Source: Bradyrhizobium sp. RD5-C2
GTDB taxonomy: Bacteria > Pseudomonadota > Alphaproteobacteria > Rhizobiales > Xanthobacteraceae
Length of the DNA: 64,000 nt
Direction: 5' to 3'
NCBI RefSeq assembly: GCF_019972155.1
Contig: NZ_BOVL01000005.1
Location: 402,882 to 466,881, forward strand
This document shows positions 28,084-37,375 of this stretch, piece by piece. Made by a program: the position numbers and the translations under genes. Position 1 is the first letter of the stretch; the number at the start of each line of letters is the position of its first letter. The notes under the pieces are model-generated. The model saw only the letters and a list, made by a program, of their open reading frames with translations, was not told the DNA's origin and searched no databases.

Positions 28084-29052
28084 ATGCCAACTGATCGCGG
28101 GATCACGCGGCGCGGTGCCCTCGTAGTCGCGGCGCTTGCCCTGGGCGGACTGTCGACCGCGCGGGCCGCGCCGTCAGCCCGATCGCAGCTCGGGACGGGG
28201 TCGGCGCGGTTCGCCGGTGCCTTCGTCAATTGGGGCGAGATCGGCCGCGAGCATGTGTTGCAGACCTGGGAGACATGGCTCAATCGGCCGCGGTCGTCAG
28301 TGCTCGGCGTCGACTTCTATGGCCAGAGCGGCTGGGACGACTTTCACAAACTCGATTGGGTGCCGGGACTCTGGAAGAAGCTCAATCCGGCGCGCAACCT
28401 GGTGTGGTCGGTGCCGCTCACCATGGCCGGCACGCCGCTCGCCGATGTCGCGGGTGGCCTGCACGATGCCGAGTTCGAGGCGGCCGCGCGCGCGATTGCA
28501 GGAGCGCATCCGAAGGCGATCATCCGCCTCGGCTGGGAGATGAACATCTCCAACTCGGGCTGGTTCGCCAAGGGCCACGAGGACGACTACATCAAGGCGT
28601 TCCGCCGCGTGGTCGGAATCTTCCGTCGCCATTCCCGCAGTTTCAAGTTCGACTGGTGTCCGGGCTGGGGAGCTCAGGACATGCCGGCCGACACCGCCTA
28701 TCCCGGCGATGATGTCGTCGACTTCATCGGCCTCGACGTCTACGATTTCAAATCCGAAGGCAGCGCGGCGGAGCGTTGGACCAATTCCTGTCTGAAGGCG
28801 CCGTTCGGTCTCGAATGGCAGCGGACGTTTGCAGCGAAGCACGGCAAGCTGATGAGCTATCCGGAGTGGGGCGTCGGGCAGTCCGGCGACAACGCGTTCT
28901 TCGTGCAGCAGATGCACGACTGGTTCGCCGCCAATCAAGCTGCGATCGCCTATGCGGCCTATTTCAATGTCGACGGCCTGTGGCCGACACAGATCGACAA
29001 CGGCCAGTTTCCAAAGTCCGCGAGCCTGTTCCGCAAGCTGTTCGCGGGCTGA
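28084..29052 (+). CDS. Tat-exported glycoside hydrolase family 26-like (beta-mannanase fold)
   Basis: 322 residues with a twin-arginine leader (ITRRGALVVAALALGG). The barrel has IIRLGWEMN with the likely acid/base E152 and LMSYPEWGVG with the likely nucleophile E261, the GH26 arrangement. GH26 enzymes cut beta-mannans and related beta-1,3 links; a role trimming the local exopolysaccharide is likely. The gene is alone on the plus strand inside the island, with a terminator at 29071. Confidence 0.85.
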   Translation: MPTDRGITRRGALVVAALALGGLSTARAAPSARSQLGTGSARFAGAFVNWGEIGREHVLQTWETWLNRPRSSVLGVDFYGQSGWDDFHKLDWVPGLWKKLNPARNLVWSVPLTMAGTPLADVAGGLHDAEFEAAARAIAGAHPKAIIRLGWEMNISNSGWFAKGHEDDYIKAFRRVVGIFRRHSRSFKFDWCPGWGAQDMPADTAYPGDDVVDFIGLDVYDFKSEGSAAERWTNSCLKAPFGLEWQRTFAAKHGKLMSYPEWGVGQSGDNAFFVQQMHDWFAANQAAIAYAAYFNVDGLWPTQIDNGQFPKSASLFRKLFAG

Positions 29053-29070
29053 GCCCAGCACGATCAAGCA

Positions 29071-29111
29071 AAAGCCCGATCCGTTCCGTCCTTGGGGACA
29101 GACCGGGCTTT
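29071..29111. terminator. Bidirectional terminator
   Basis: AAAGCCCG (29071-29078) pairs with CGGGCTTT (29104-29111) around a 25-base loop, with T-rich sequence after it on the plus strand and A-rich sequence before it. It lies between the convergent GH26 and radical SAM genes. Confidence 0.65.
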
Positions 29112-29131
29112 GCGGTTTCTCTCTTGCTGCG

Positions 29132-30220
29132 TCAGGCGGCCTTGGTGTTGGTCAACAGCGTCAGGCCCATCTTCAGCTTGTCCTGTAGCGTGCGCTGCGC
29201 AAGGCAGGTGAACAGGCAGAGCTTGTCGCAGGCGACGGTCTCCTTGCGTCGGGCCTGCGCTTCCTCGCTGTACCAGATCTCGCGTGCGGTCTGGGTACGC
29301 ACGTTGCCGATCGGCTTGAAGAACCAGCACGTTTCCAGGCGACCGTCGGAGCGGATGAAGTAATTCCGCATGCCGACGCGGCAGGGCATCACTTCCTTCG
29401 GTGCCTTCTCGCGGCGGAAATGGTTCGGCCAGGCCCGCAGCACGGCCTCGCCGTTGAGGATCGGTGCGCCCTCGCGCTTCATCCGCAACAACTCGTCGCG
29501 GACCTTGATGAGATCGTCCAGCTCGTTCTCGCCGATCCACAGCTCGTCCTCGACCTCCTGCGTGCCCTGCTCGACCGGCTGGAAGCTCAGCGCGGTGGCA
29601 CCGATCTGCTGGATCCAGTCGACCATTTCGGGCAGGCGGCGGAAGTTCAGACGGTGCACGACCGGCTTGATGATGATCGGGAAATCCAGACCTTCGGCAC
29701 GGCGCTGCTCGGCGATGTTGCGGATGCCCTGCACGATGTCGCTCAGCGAGTTTTCGACGCCGCGCGAGTAGTTGTGAATCTTGGGATCGGTTGAGTCGAT
29801 CGAGATGTTGATGTTGAACGGGTGCGCCTCGACGGTTTGCGCCACGATCTTCTTGTTGAGGTAGGCGCCGCCATTGGTGGTGACGCCCCAGTGGATGTCG
29901 TTGTCGCGGCAGAACCGCAGCAGGTCGAGGAAGCCCTTCTTGATGTAGGGCTCGCCGCCGGCAAACTCGACGTGATAGGCGCCGATGAATTCCTTCAGGC
30001 TCGCGAGCGCGCGCTGCCATTCGTCGATCGACATCTCGTCGCGATAGTTCGGACGACGCCAGTAGTCGCAGTAGCGGCACTTGTAATTGCAGCGTTCGAC
30101 CACCTCGGCGAAGATCGCGGCCGGGCGGGTGACGTCCCGTCCGGTGCGCAAATAGAGCTCTTCCGAGAGGGCGTTGCGGACGTGCTTGGTGCCGAGCGAG
30201 ACGAGGTCGAGCGCTTTCAA
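29132..30220 (-). CDS. Radical SAM/SPASM-type enzyme
   Basis: 362 residues. C44-x3-C48-x2-C51 (CNYKCRYC) binds the SAM-cleaving 4Fe-4S cluster, and AGGEPYIKKG and VTTNGG are further radical SAM motifs. The C-terminus has extra cysteines (MPCRVGM, LETCWFF, ACDKLCLFTC) in the spacing of a SPASM auxiliary-cluster domain. It resembles enzymes that modify hopanoids, peptides or sugars. Its location inside a polysaccharide island, divergent from a glycosyltransferase, suggests a modification of the polymer or its carrier. Substrate unknown. Confidence 0.88.
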   Translation of the reverse strand: MKALDLVSLGTKHVRNALSEELYLRTGRDVTRPAAIFAEVVERCNYKCRYCDYWRRPNYRDEMSIDEWQRALASLKEFIGAYHVEFAGGEPYIKKGFLDLLRFCRDNDIHWGVTTNGGAYLNKKIVAQTVEAHPFNINISIDSTDPKIHNYSRGVENSLSDIVQGIRNIAEQRRAEGLDFPIIIKPVVHRLNFRRLPEMVDWIQQIGATALSFQPVEQGTQEVEDELWIGENELDDLIKVRDELLRMKREGAPILNGEAVLRAWPNHFRREKAPKEVMPCRVGMRNYFIRSDGRLETCWFFKPIGNVRTQTAREIWYSEEAQARRKETVACDKLCLFTCLAQRTLQDKLKMGLTLLTNTKAA

Positions 30221-30625
30221 GGTGAACCTCAGGCAGTGTTTTGCGTTGTTGCGACCGGATCGATCGAGGATTTATGGGGTGATCAGCAAATTGAATGCCA
30301 ACTGGAGCGCGAGGTACGCCGCACGCGCGCGCGACGGCTCTTAACCCTAAGAATCAGCTAACGGCGTGACGCCGATCGCGAGGACTCACTCCCACGCGGC
30401 CGCTCATTCCAGCAGAATCGCTTCGTTCGACTTCAAATTAACCTTGCGACGAAGTTGCGGTAACGCGGGTCTCACCTGGAGCGGATTTTGCCATGAGGTC
30501 GCCGTAACGTTCGATCCGCGGCCGTATCGCTGCCCGCGCCGGTCACTTTGGGACGGCCATGTCCCATTCCGATCCGTGCCGGGACGGTGCTTCGTGCGGA
30601 TCGCGATTGCCAGGAGGGCATGGAG
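30221..30625. other. 405-bp divergent intergenic region
   Basis: It separates the radical SAM gene and the GT2 gene. It contains two TTAACC motifs (near 30343 and 30434) in AT-richer patches. AGGAGG at 30612-30617 is the ribosome-binding site of the downstream glycosyltransferase. No coding sequence was recognised. Confidence 0.45.
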
Positions 30626-31621
30626 ATGTCGACTGAGCTTGCTGTAGCGGACCGCGCCTGGGTAACCATCTCGCCCGCGCTCGATTGCTCCATTGAGACC
30701 GTCGTCTGCATCCCGAGCTTCCGGAGGCCGAAGCACCTGCGGCTGACGCTGGAGTCCGTGGCGGCTCAGCGCACCGAGCGCAGCTTTGCGATCGTTGTGG
30801 TCGAGAACGATGCCGCGCGGTGCGAGAGCGCGCCGGTCGCAGCCGAGTTCCTCAATTCCGGCAAGCTTCGCGGTGTCTGCATCGTCGAGCCGCGGCAGGG
30901 CAATTGCCAGGCGATCAACGCGGCATTCGAGACCGCGCTCGAGACGTTTCCGAACGCGCAGAACTTCCTGATGATCGACGACGACGAGGTTGCCTCGCCC
31001 GATTGGCTGGAGCGGATGCTGCAGGCGGCCGAGAGTTCCGGCGCCGAGATCGTCGGCGGCCCGGTGTGGCCGAATTTCGACGACAAGCACAAGGGCGGCC
31101 TCAAGCGCCATCCAGCGTTTGCGCCGGCCTATCACGCCAGCGGTCCGGTTCCGGTGATCTATGGCTGCGGCAACTGCCTGATCCGGCGCGCGGTGTTCGA
31201 CAAGCTCGGACAGCCCGCCTTTGACCTGCGTTTCAACTTCCTCGGCGGCGGCGACCACGATTTCTTCGCGCGTGCGCGCCGCGCCGGCTTTCGCTTCTTC
31301 TGGGTCACGGACGCCGCCATCAGCGAGACCGTTCCCTCGACCCGGACCAATCTCGGCTGGATCGTGCGGCGCGGATTGCGGATCGGCGCGATCAACTATC
31401 ACATCGAGCGCAAGGCGGCGCAGACAATGTGGTCACGCGCGGCGGTTAAGGCCAAGATGTTCGGCCTGGTGCCGTTCTCGCTGTATCGTTTCACGCGCAT
31501 CGTGCTGCGCGAGCAACAGGCGGTGATTGCGATGCATCCGATGGTGGTCGCGGTCGGCAGCGCGCTTGCCGTGCTCGGCATCGAGCCGCAGCCCTATGCG
31601 GCCTCCAAGATCGCGTCGTGA
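30626..31621 (+). CDS. Family 2 glycosyltransferase
   Basis: 331 residues with a GT-A fold: ETVVCIPSFRRPKHLRLTLE at the N-terminus, FLMIDDDEVASPDWLE carrying the metal-binding DDD, and a GGGDHDFFARARRAG acceptor-side motif. ATG 30626 was chosen because AGGAGG lies 8 bases upstream; the ATG at 30620 would be too close. It transfers a sugar to a lipid-linked exopolysaccharide intermediate at the inner face of the membrane. The stop overlaps the ligase/polymerase start (GTGA), so the two are coupled. Confidence 0.9.
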   Translation: MSTELAVADRAWVTISPALDCSIETVVCIPSFRRPKHLRLTLESVAAQRTERSFAIVVVENDAARCESAPVAAEFLNSGKLRGVCIVEPRQGNCQAINAAFETALETFPNAQNFLMIDDDEVASPDWLERMLQAAESSGAEIVGGPVWPNFDDKHKGGLKRHPAFAPAYHASGPVPVIYGCGNCLIRRAVFDKLGQPAFDLRFNFLGGGDHDFFARARRAGFRFFWVTDAAISETVPSTRTNLGWIVRRGLRIGAINYHIERKAAQTMWSRAAVKAKMFGLVPFSLYRFTRIVLREQQAVIAMHPMVVAVGSALAVLGIEPQPYAASKIAS

Positions 31622-32937
31622 GTGAGTTGTCCGTCACCGCGGAAAGCCGGGCGTTGATCGCCGACATTGCGCGCCGGCCGGTGATGGACATCGTCCGCGG
31701 CGCATTCTTTGTCGGCATCCTCCTGCTGGTCTGGATATCGCTGCGGCCGTTCGCGGATCTGAGCGGCTTCTATGTCGGCGACGTGGTCACCGGCAAGGAT
31801 GCGGTGCTTTACGCGCTGTTCGGCGTGCTGATGGTCGCGATGCTGGCGCTGACCTTGCGCGACAATCTGCCGGCGCTGAAGTCGCTGCTGACGCCGGCCT
31901 TCCTGCTGTTCGTCGGCTGGATCTGCGTCACCGTCGTGCTGTCGTCTGATCCCGCCACCTCGCTGCGTCGCCTGGCGTTGTCGGTGTTCGTCATCGTGGT
32001 GACCGCGACGCTGCTGCTGCTGCCGAAATCGCAGGGCGAATTGATGCGCTGGTTCGGCACCGCCGCGCTGGTCCTGCTCGTGACGTGTTACCTCGGCGTC
32101 TTCCTGGCGCCGCATCTGTCGATCCACCAGGCCACCGATCCGCAGGAACCGGCGCTTGCCGGCAACTGGCGCGGCGCGTTCGGCCACAAGAACGTCGCGG
32201 CCGCGATGATGGCGATGCTGATCTTCCTTGGCATCTATCTGATGCGGGCCGGCGGCTGGCTGTCGGGCATCGCCGTGACCACCCTCGCCGCGGTGTTCCT
32301 GTTCTTCACCGCCGGCAAGAGCGCGATCGTGCTCTGTGCCGCCGTGCTGATGCTGACCGCGCTGATGCCGATGATCCGCTCGCTTTGGGGCCGCGCGCTG
32401 CTGCTGCTGACGCCGCTGCTGCTGCTCAATCTGTTCAGCGTCGGCACCGTGATGAGCGATACGCTCGCCGCGATCGCCGACCGGATGCCGATCGATACGT
32501 CGTTCACCGGCCGCGCCGACATCTGGGCTTTCGCCCTCGAATCGCTGCATCAGCGGCTATGGACCGGCTACGGCTTCGAGTCGTTCTGGGGCACCAGCGC
32601 GATCCAGAACCTGCAGGAAGGCAAGGAGTGGGCGGGCTACGCCTCGCACAGCCACAATGGCTATCTCGATACCGCGCTGGGGACCGGTCTGCCGGGTCTC
32701 GTGCTGCTGATCGCGGCGGTGGTCGTCAAGCCGTTGCGCGACTTCCAGGCCGCGGATGGTGGCGGCAATGATGCGCCGCTGACGATGCTGTTCCTGCGCA
32801 TCTGGCTGTTCGGGCTCTATTTGTCGTCGATGGAGAGCTTCTTTCTCGATCGCGCCGATACGATCTGGGTGACGTTCCTGATCGCGGTATTCGGACTGCA
32901 TTATCTGGCCCGGTTCCGGATGCGCGGCGAGATCTAG
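31618..32937 (+). CDS. O-antigen ligase family protein (ExoQ-like)
   Basis: 439 residues with about 11 hydrophobic helices and a periplasmic loop carrying the family signature around HSHNGYLDTALG, preceded by TGYGFESFWGTS. ExoQ of succinoglycan synthesis and WaaL ligases share this build. The start is GTG 31618, overlapping the GT2 stop. It is the second Wzy/ligase-like protein in the island, the other being at 18496. The stop codon overlaps the stop of the convergent glycosyltransferase by 4 bases. Confidence 0.87.
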   Translation: MSELSVTAESRALIADIARRPVMDIVRGAFFVGILLLVWISLRPFADLSGFYVGDVVTGKDAVLYALFGVLMVAMLALTLRDNLPALKSLLTPAFLLFVGWICVTVVLSSDPATSLRRLALSVFVIVVTATLLLLPKSQGELMRWFGTAALVLLVTCYLGVFLAPHLSIHQATDPQEPALAGNWRGAFGHKNVAAAMMAMLIFLGIYLMRAGGWLSGIAVTTLAAVFLFFTAGKSAIVLCAAVLMLTALMPMIRSLWGRALLLLTPLLLLNLFSVGTVMSDTLAAIADRMPIDTSFTGRADIWAFALESLHQRLWTGYGFESFWGTSAIQNLQEGKEWAGYASHSHNGYLDTALGTGLPGLVLLIAAVVVKPLRDFQAADGGGNDAPLTMLFLRIWLFGLYLSSMESFFLDRADTIWVTFLIAVFGLHYLARFRMRGEI

Positions 32938-34025
32938 AGCTGTGCGCGGACCGCGTTGGCAACGTCCGTCCACCAGGCGTCGAAATCGAACGGCACGGGC
33001 ACGGTCGGCCGCTTCAGCGCCGTGACGATCCGGTCGGCATAGGCCGCACTGTCGGCGTCGCGCGGCACCAGCAGGATGGCGCCGCGATCGATCAATTCCT
33101 TGAAGCGCGGATGGTGGTCGAATTCGTCCGGCAGCGCCGGGCCGGTGACGATCAACGGCCGACCCGACTGCACACAGGCCAGGATGCTGGAGCGTCGCGC
33201 GGTCAGGCCCTCGGCCAGCGAGTAGCAGAACACGTCGATCTCGCCGAGCAGGCCGAACACCTCGTGATCGGACGCGACATAGCCGGAGACGATCACATCG
33301 CCCTTCAGCCCCAGCTCGGCGACGCGGGCATAGAACTTCTGCTCGATATTGTCGGTGCCGCGGATGAAGGAGCCGACATAGACGATCAAGGGCTCCAGGC
33401 CCCGCTGCTTCAGGATCGCACCGATCTCGAGCAGCCCGTTCGGCTGCTTGCCGGGATAGATCGAGCCGAAATGCCCGACGATGAGCTGGCCTTTGCTGCG
33501 TGCCGCGACGAGCCGCTGCAGCAGCATCGAATCCGAAAAGCCGGCCGGCGCGGCGATGTTCGGCGGCAGCGGCGCCAGCACGCATTTCCGCACCATGCCG
33601 CGCATGATGCGATCGTCGGCGAGTTCGCGGCGTACCAGCGGCGAGAACATCACGATGGTGTTGGCGAGCCACAAAGCGGGGATATAGGTCAGCCGGCGGA
33701 TGCCGTTGAGGCCGGCCCATTCGTGCTGAATCAAGACAACCTTGCGGCGCCGCAGCCGGGCAAACAGCAGCGCGAGCAGCGGGCGTGCAATCACGCGCTT
33801 CCAGGCCACGATCGGGAAGTTGCAGACCACGCTGTCGGCGCTGCCGACCGCGCGCCAGGTCTCGGCGATGGTGCCGTCGGTCTGGGTCAGGGTTAACGCC
33901 GTGCTGGCGCCGGGCTCGATCTTGTCGAGCGTCTCCTGCAGCAGGCGGGTGAATTGCCCGACGCCGCAGTGCATCTGCGGCCCGGCGCCGAGAAACAGCG
34001 CGCGATATCGGGGTGGTTCAGTCAT
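32934..34025 (-). CDS. GT-B glycosyltransferase (family 1/4-like)
   Basis: 363 residues. The N-terminal GAGPQMHCGVGQFTRLL loop and the middle GHFGSIYPGKQPNGLLEIG and YVGSFIRGTD segments are typical of GT4 enzymes. The C-terminal domain has CYSLAEGLTARRSSILACVQ in the place of the family's E-x7-E nucleotide-binding motif. It is probably a sugar transferase of the same polysaccharide pathway. It stands alone on the minus strand between plus-strand genes. Confidence 0.82.
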   Translation of the reverse strand: MTEPPRYRALFLGAGPQMHCGVGQFTRLLQETLDKIEPGASTALTLTQTDGTIAETWRAVGSADSVVCNFPIVAWKRVIARPLLALLFARLRRRKVVLIQHEWAGLNGIRRLTYIPALWLANTIVMFSPLVRRELADDRIMRGMVRKCVLAPLPPNIAAPAGFSDSMLLQRLVAARSKGQLIVGHFGSIYPGKQPNGLLEIGAILKQRGLEPLIVYVGSFIRGTDNIEQKFYARVAELGLKGDVIVSGYVASDHEVFGLLGEIDVFCYSLAEGLTARRSSILACVQSGRPLIVTGPALPDEFDHHPRFKELIDRGAILLVPRDADSAAYADRIVTALKRPTVPVPFDFDAWWTDVANAVRAQL

Positions 34026-34214
34026 TCAGTCCTGTCGGCCACGGCGGCCGGCCCCGGAAACGTCGCGGTTATCCATATCGGCGAGACATTAGCGTTGTGT
34101 AACCCCGCGCGCATACGCGACGGCACCGTTCTTGCCAATCCCTGCTCAAGAGCTGCCGGCTCGTCCCGGAACGGGACATCGGATGAAGCGAAACGGCGGA
34201 GCAGGAGCGCGACC

Positions 34215-35186
34215 ATGACGACGGGCAAGATCTTCACGAATTGGGATGACGACCATTCCAGGCTCTGGAGCCATCAGCCGATCCGGCTCGAGCACACCAT
34301 GCACAAGCAGCCGGCGTTTTCGATGGATGATCTCGCCAAGCTGATCGAGCACTATCCGCGCGAGCATTACAGCCTGGTCAAGACCGGCGCCAAGGGATCG
34401 AGCCGGGTCTGGCGCGAGGGCGAGATCGGCAGGCTGCGCGGCCATCAGGTGATCGAGGCGATTTCGCGCGGCGGCCTGTGGCTGAACCTGCGCAACGTCA
34501 CCGCGATCGATCGCCGCTATCGCGACATGATCGAGCGGATGTTCGGCGAGATCGCGGCCAAGGTTCCCGGCTTCGATGCGCCGACCCATCAGGCCGGTAT
34601 CCTCATCTCGTCGCCTGATGCGCAGGTCTACTACCACGCCGATCTGCCGGGGCAGGGCCTGGTCCAGATCGCGGGCCGCAAGCGGGTCTACATCTATCCC
34701 AGCACCCAGCCGTTCATCCGGCCCGAGCATCTCGAGAACATCGCGCTGTTCGACGTCGAGGTCGATATCCCGTACGAGCCCTGGTATGACTGGCATGCGC
34801 AGGTGATCGATCTCGAACCGGGCCAGATGCTGAACTGGCCGCTCAATGCGCCGCACCGTGTCGAGAACCTCGATACTGTCAACATCTCGATGACGATCTC
34901 CTATGTCAACGACGACATCCGCCGCGCCCAGATCCTGCATCTCGCCAACGGCATGTTGCGTCATCGCTTCGGCTACACGCCGCGCAGCCGCAGCATCCGC
35001 GGCCCGACCTTCTTCGCCAAGCAGGTGATGCAGAAGCTGCTGCGCGACGGCAAGTGGGTGAAGCGCGAACGCGCGGTGCGGCGCACGATCGACTTCCGCC
35101 TCGACGAGAGCGATCTCGGCAAGATCGTCGACCTGCCCAAGGACCCGCCCAAGAACCCGCCCAAGGCGGCGTTGGAAGCGGCGTAG
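34215..35186 (+). CDS. JmjC/cupin-like putative Fe(II)/2-oxoglutarate oxygenase
   Basis: 323 residues. The central region reads YYHADLPGQGLVQIAGRKRV, giving H141-x-D143, and NWPLNAPHRVEN gives H214. Together these form the HxD...H facial triad of cupin_8/JmjC-type hydroxylases. The C-terminus is basic and ends in a proline-lysine stretch (LPKDPPKNPPK). ATG 34215 has AGGAG 8 bases upstream. It is followed after 27 bases by a FemAB/GNAT-like gene, very likely in one operon. The protein or sugar it would hydroxylate is unknown. Confidence 0.75.
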   Translation: MTTGKIFTNWDDDHSRLWSHQPIRLEHTMHKQPAFSMDDLAKLIEHYPREHYSLVKTGAKGSSRVWREGEIGRLRGHQVIEAISRGGLWLNLRNVTAIDRRYRDMIERMFGEIAAKVPGFDAPTHQAGILISSPDAQVYYHADLPGQGLVQIAGRKRVYIYPSTQPFIRPEHLENIALFDVEVDIPYEPWYDWHAQVIDLEPGQMLNWPLNAPHRVENLDTVNISMTISYVNDDIRRAQILHLANGMLRHRFGYTPRSRSIRGPTFFAKQVMQKLLRDGKWVKRERAVRRTIDFRLDESDLGKIVDLPKDPPKNPPKAALEAA

Positions 35187-35213
35187 GCGAGCTTGCCGGT
35201 AGCAGGTGCTGGA

Positions 35214-36404
35214 ATGACGGTCTTGACGACAGCGGTTGAGAAATTCGGGGCGGGGGTCGCCGCCTATGCGGTCGGCTATCGCGTCGAATTGGATTCCGAT
35301 TGGGCACAGGCGGCTGCCCGCTGGGGGACTTTCGAGCCGCTCACGGCGTTCCAGCATCCGCAATGGTATGCGTCATGGTACCGCGCCTTCGCGTCGACCG
35401 ACGGCGTCGAGCCGCTGATCGCCCTTGTCAGCGATGCCGCGACCGGTGAGCGGGCGGCACTGCTGCCGCTGATCTGTCACCGGCAAGGCAGCCTGCGCAT
35501 CGTCGAATTCGCCGACCTCAATCTCACCGATTTCAACGCGCCGATCCTCGGCCCCGCCGCGCCGCGCGACGAGGTCGCCGCATGGCAGTTCTGGCGGGAT
35601 TTGCAGGCCGCGCTGCGCAAGGCGCACGGCGGGGCCGATCTCATCCGGTTTCGCAAGATGCCCGTCAAGCTCGCGACGCGACCCAACCCGCTGGCGCTGC
35701 TCGATGGCGTCGGACCATCGGTCGTCAACGGCAATCTCTTGACCATCGGCGACGACCACAATGCCTGGCGCTACGAGTTGGACCGCAAGGTCCGCAAGGA
35801 ATTGGGGCGGAGCTGGCGCGTGTTCACGCGCGAGCCGTCCGCGGCGTTCAGGGTTGCCACGGATACCGGCGAGGCGCTGGACCTTCTGTCCACGACGGAA
35901 ATGCAGCAGGGCGCGCGGCTGAACGGCCTCGGCCTCAACTATGTGCTCGGCAATGCGGACTGCGCCGCCTTCTATCGCGATCTCGTGCGCGAAGGCACCA
36001 GTCGCGGCTATGCCGTGATGACCGCACTTGCAACCCGCGACGAAGTGGTGGCGACGCTGCTCGGCATCCGCACCGGCTCGCGCTACGTCATGATCCGCAT
36101 CAGCAATGCGGGCGAGAAATGGTCGGCCTGTTCGCCGGGTCGGCTGATCATCGATCGCACTATCGCAGCGCTGCACAAGGACGGTGTGCGGGAGTTCGAT
36201 TTCTCGATCGGCAATTACAGCTACAAGCGGCGGTTCGGACCGCAGCGTACGCCGCTGGTCGATCTCGGCGCAGCCTTAAGCTGGCGCGGACAACCCCACG
36301 CGCTGCGCGACCGCGCCGTGCTGGCGCTGCGTCACTATCCCGAACTCACCGCGCGGTTGAAGCAGGCGCTCGGCAAGTCGCCCCCCTCGCGCGAAGATGA
36401 CTGA
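35214..36404 (+). CDS. FemAB/BcsL-like GNAT-fold acyltransferase
   Basis: 396 residues. The N-terminal half (FQHPQWYASWYRAF) and the C-terminal SIGNYSYKRRFGP match the CelD/BcsL type of double-GNAT proteins linked to cellulose and exopolysaccharide synthesis. The central LDRKVRKELGRSWR segment is typical too. ATG 35214 was taken in preference to an upstream TTG at 35193. It lies behind the JmjC-like gene. A role in acylating an exopolysaccharide or its carrier is inferred from family and place. Confidence 0.8.
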   Translation: MTVLTTAVEKFGAGVAAYAVGYRVELDSDWAQAAARWGTFEPLTAFQHPQWYASWYRAFASTDGVEPLIALVSDAATGERAALLPLICHRQGSLRIVEFADLNLTDFNAPILGPAAPRDEVAAWQFWRDLQAALRKAHGGADLIRFRKMPVKLATRPNPLALLDGVGPSVVNGNLLTIGDDHNAWRYELDRKVRKELGRSWRVFTREPSAAFRVATDTGEALDLLSTTEMQQGARLNGLGLNYVLGNADCAAFYRDLVREGTSRGYAVMTALATRDEVVATLLGIRTGSRYVMIRISNAGEKWSACSPGRLIIDRTIAALHKDGVREFDFSIGNYSYKRRFGPQRTPLVDLGAALSWRGQPHALRDRAVLALRHYPELTARLKQALGKSPPSREDD

Positions 36405-36427
36405 GCCGTTTGTACGGCGCTCCGGCG

Positions 36428-37375
36428 TTAGACCCCTCTGACCACGCCCGGCTGGCCCGGTGCGCACTCCAGCGCAGCACGGTCCCAGTTCGCACTGATG
36501 GCCGCTGCCTCATAGCTTGATTGCAGGAACTCGAGCAGCGCCCTGTCCGGGTCCGCAGCCATTCGCACGGCGTCGTAGGGCAGGATGAATTCGCCGAGCG
36601 CCTCGCTGAAGAATGCAGCATCAGGTCGCACCGGCGTGCTGCGATAGCCCGCGGGTTCCGGGTAAGCATAGGAATAGAATGCGGGATAATCGATCGCGCC
36701 GCCGCCCGGCCAGAAGCCGGCGCTGCTGACCTCGTGCGAATAGGCTTCGTGCGCCACCTCGTCCGGCAAATGGGGTACACCGCCGGGGTGCCGCGGTGCC
36801 GTCCTGCCCGAGAAGCGCGTCACCGCGAGATCGAAGCTGCCCCAGAAAAAATGCACCGGGCTCGCCTTGCCGAGAAAGCCGGTCCGGAATTGCTTGAATA
36901 CGCGGTCGCAGTTCACGAGGATCTGGTGAAAGCGGCGCACAGCGTCCGCATCGTAGGCGGCATGTTGCGTGTCCTGCGAAAACCGGATCGGGTCGGGGAT
37001 TTCGTTCGGCGTCTCGTCGATGACGACGTCGACGCCGAGCTCGCGCAGGTTCGCCATGATCGCCGCGTAGAAGCTCGCGACCGATTGTCCGGCCAGCGCG
37101 AATTGCCGCTCGGTGCCGTCGCTGGTCGAGATGCGCAGCAAATGATCGATGAAATCGAAGTCGATCTGGAATGTGCGGTCACCGTCGGGGATCGGCGAGG
37201 TCGTCAGCCCGCGCGCCGTGACATAGAGCGTGACGTGCCAGGAGTGATTAAGCCAGGGCGACTTCGCCAGCCGGATCTTGCCGGCGATTTGGGTGAAGAG
37301 TTGAAGCGTGGCGCAGCTGTCGCGCCACGCCGCGGTCGGCAGTTCCGGCCAGCGGGTCTTCGGTGCGTTGGTCAT
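36428..37375 (-). CDS. DUF5996 family protein
   Basis: 315 residues. The start WPELPTAAWRDSCATLQLFT, with QIAGKIRLAKSPWLNHSWHV, is the recognisable opening of DUF5996. Later come HFFWGSFDLAVTRFSGRTAP and ALGEFILPYDAVR. The family has no assigned function. The protein is soluble, without signal peptide or membrane segment. It seems monocistronic and marks the right edge of the polysaccharide island. Confidence 0.8.
   Translation of the reverse strand: MTNAPKTRWPELPTAAWRDSCATLQLFTQIAGKIRLAKSPWLNHSWHVTLYVTARGLTTSPIPDGDRTFQIDFDFIDHLLRISTSDGTERQFALAGQSVASFYAAIMANLRELGVDVVIDETPNEIPDPIRFSQDTQHAAYDADAVRRFHQILVNCDRVFKQFRTGFLGKASPVHFFWGSFDLAVTRFSGRTAPRHPGGVPHLPDEVAHEAYSHEVSSAGFWPGGGAIDYPAFYSYAYPEPAGYRSTPVRPDAAFFSEALGEFILPYDAVRMAADPDRALLEFLQSSYEAAAISANWDRAALECAPGQPGVVRGV

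Noticed and set aside
27798..28094. Overlapping small open frames in the 27665-28083 gap
   Set aside because: None has a ribosome-binding site or recognisable composition; the region reads as promoter DNA.
23684..30440. Full CtrA boxes in the exopolysaccharide island
   Set aside because: Only half-sites or one-mismatch versions were found; no exact TTAA-N7-TTAA was seen.
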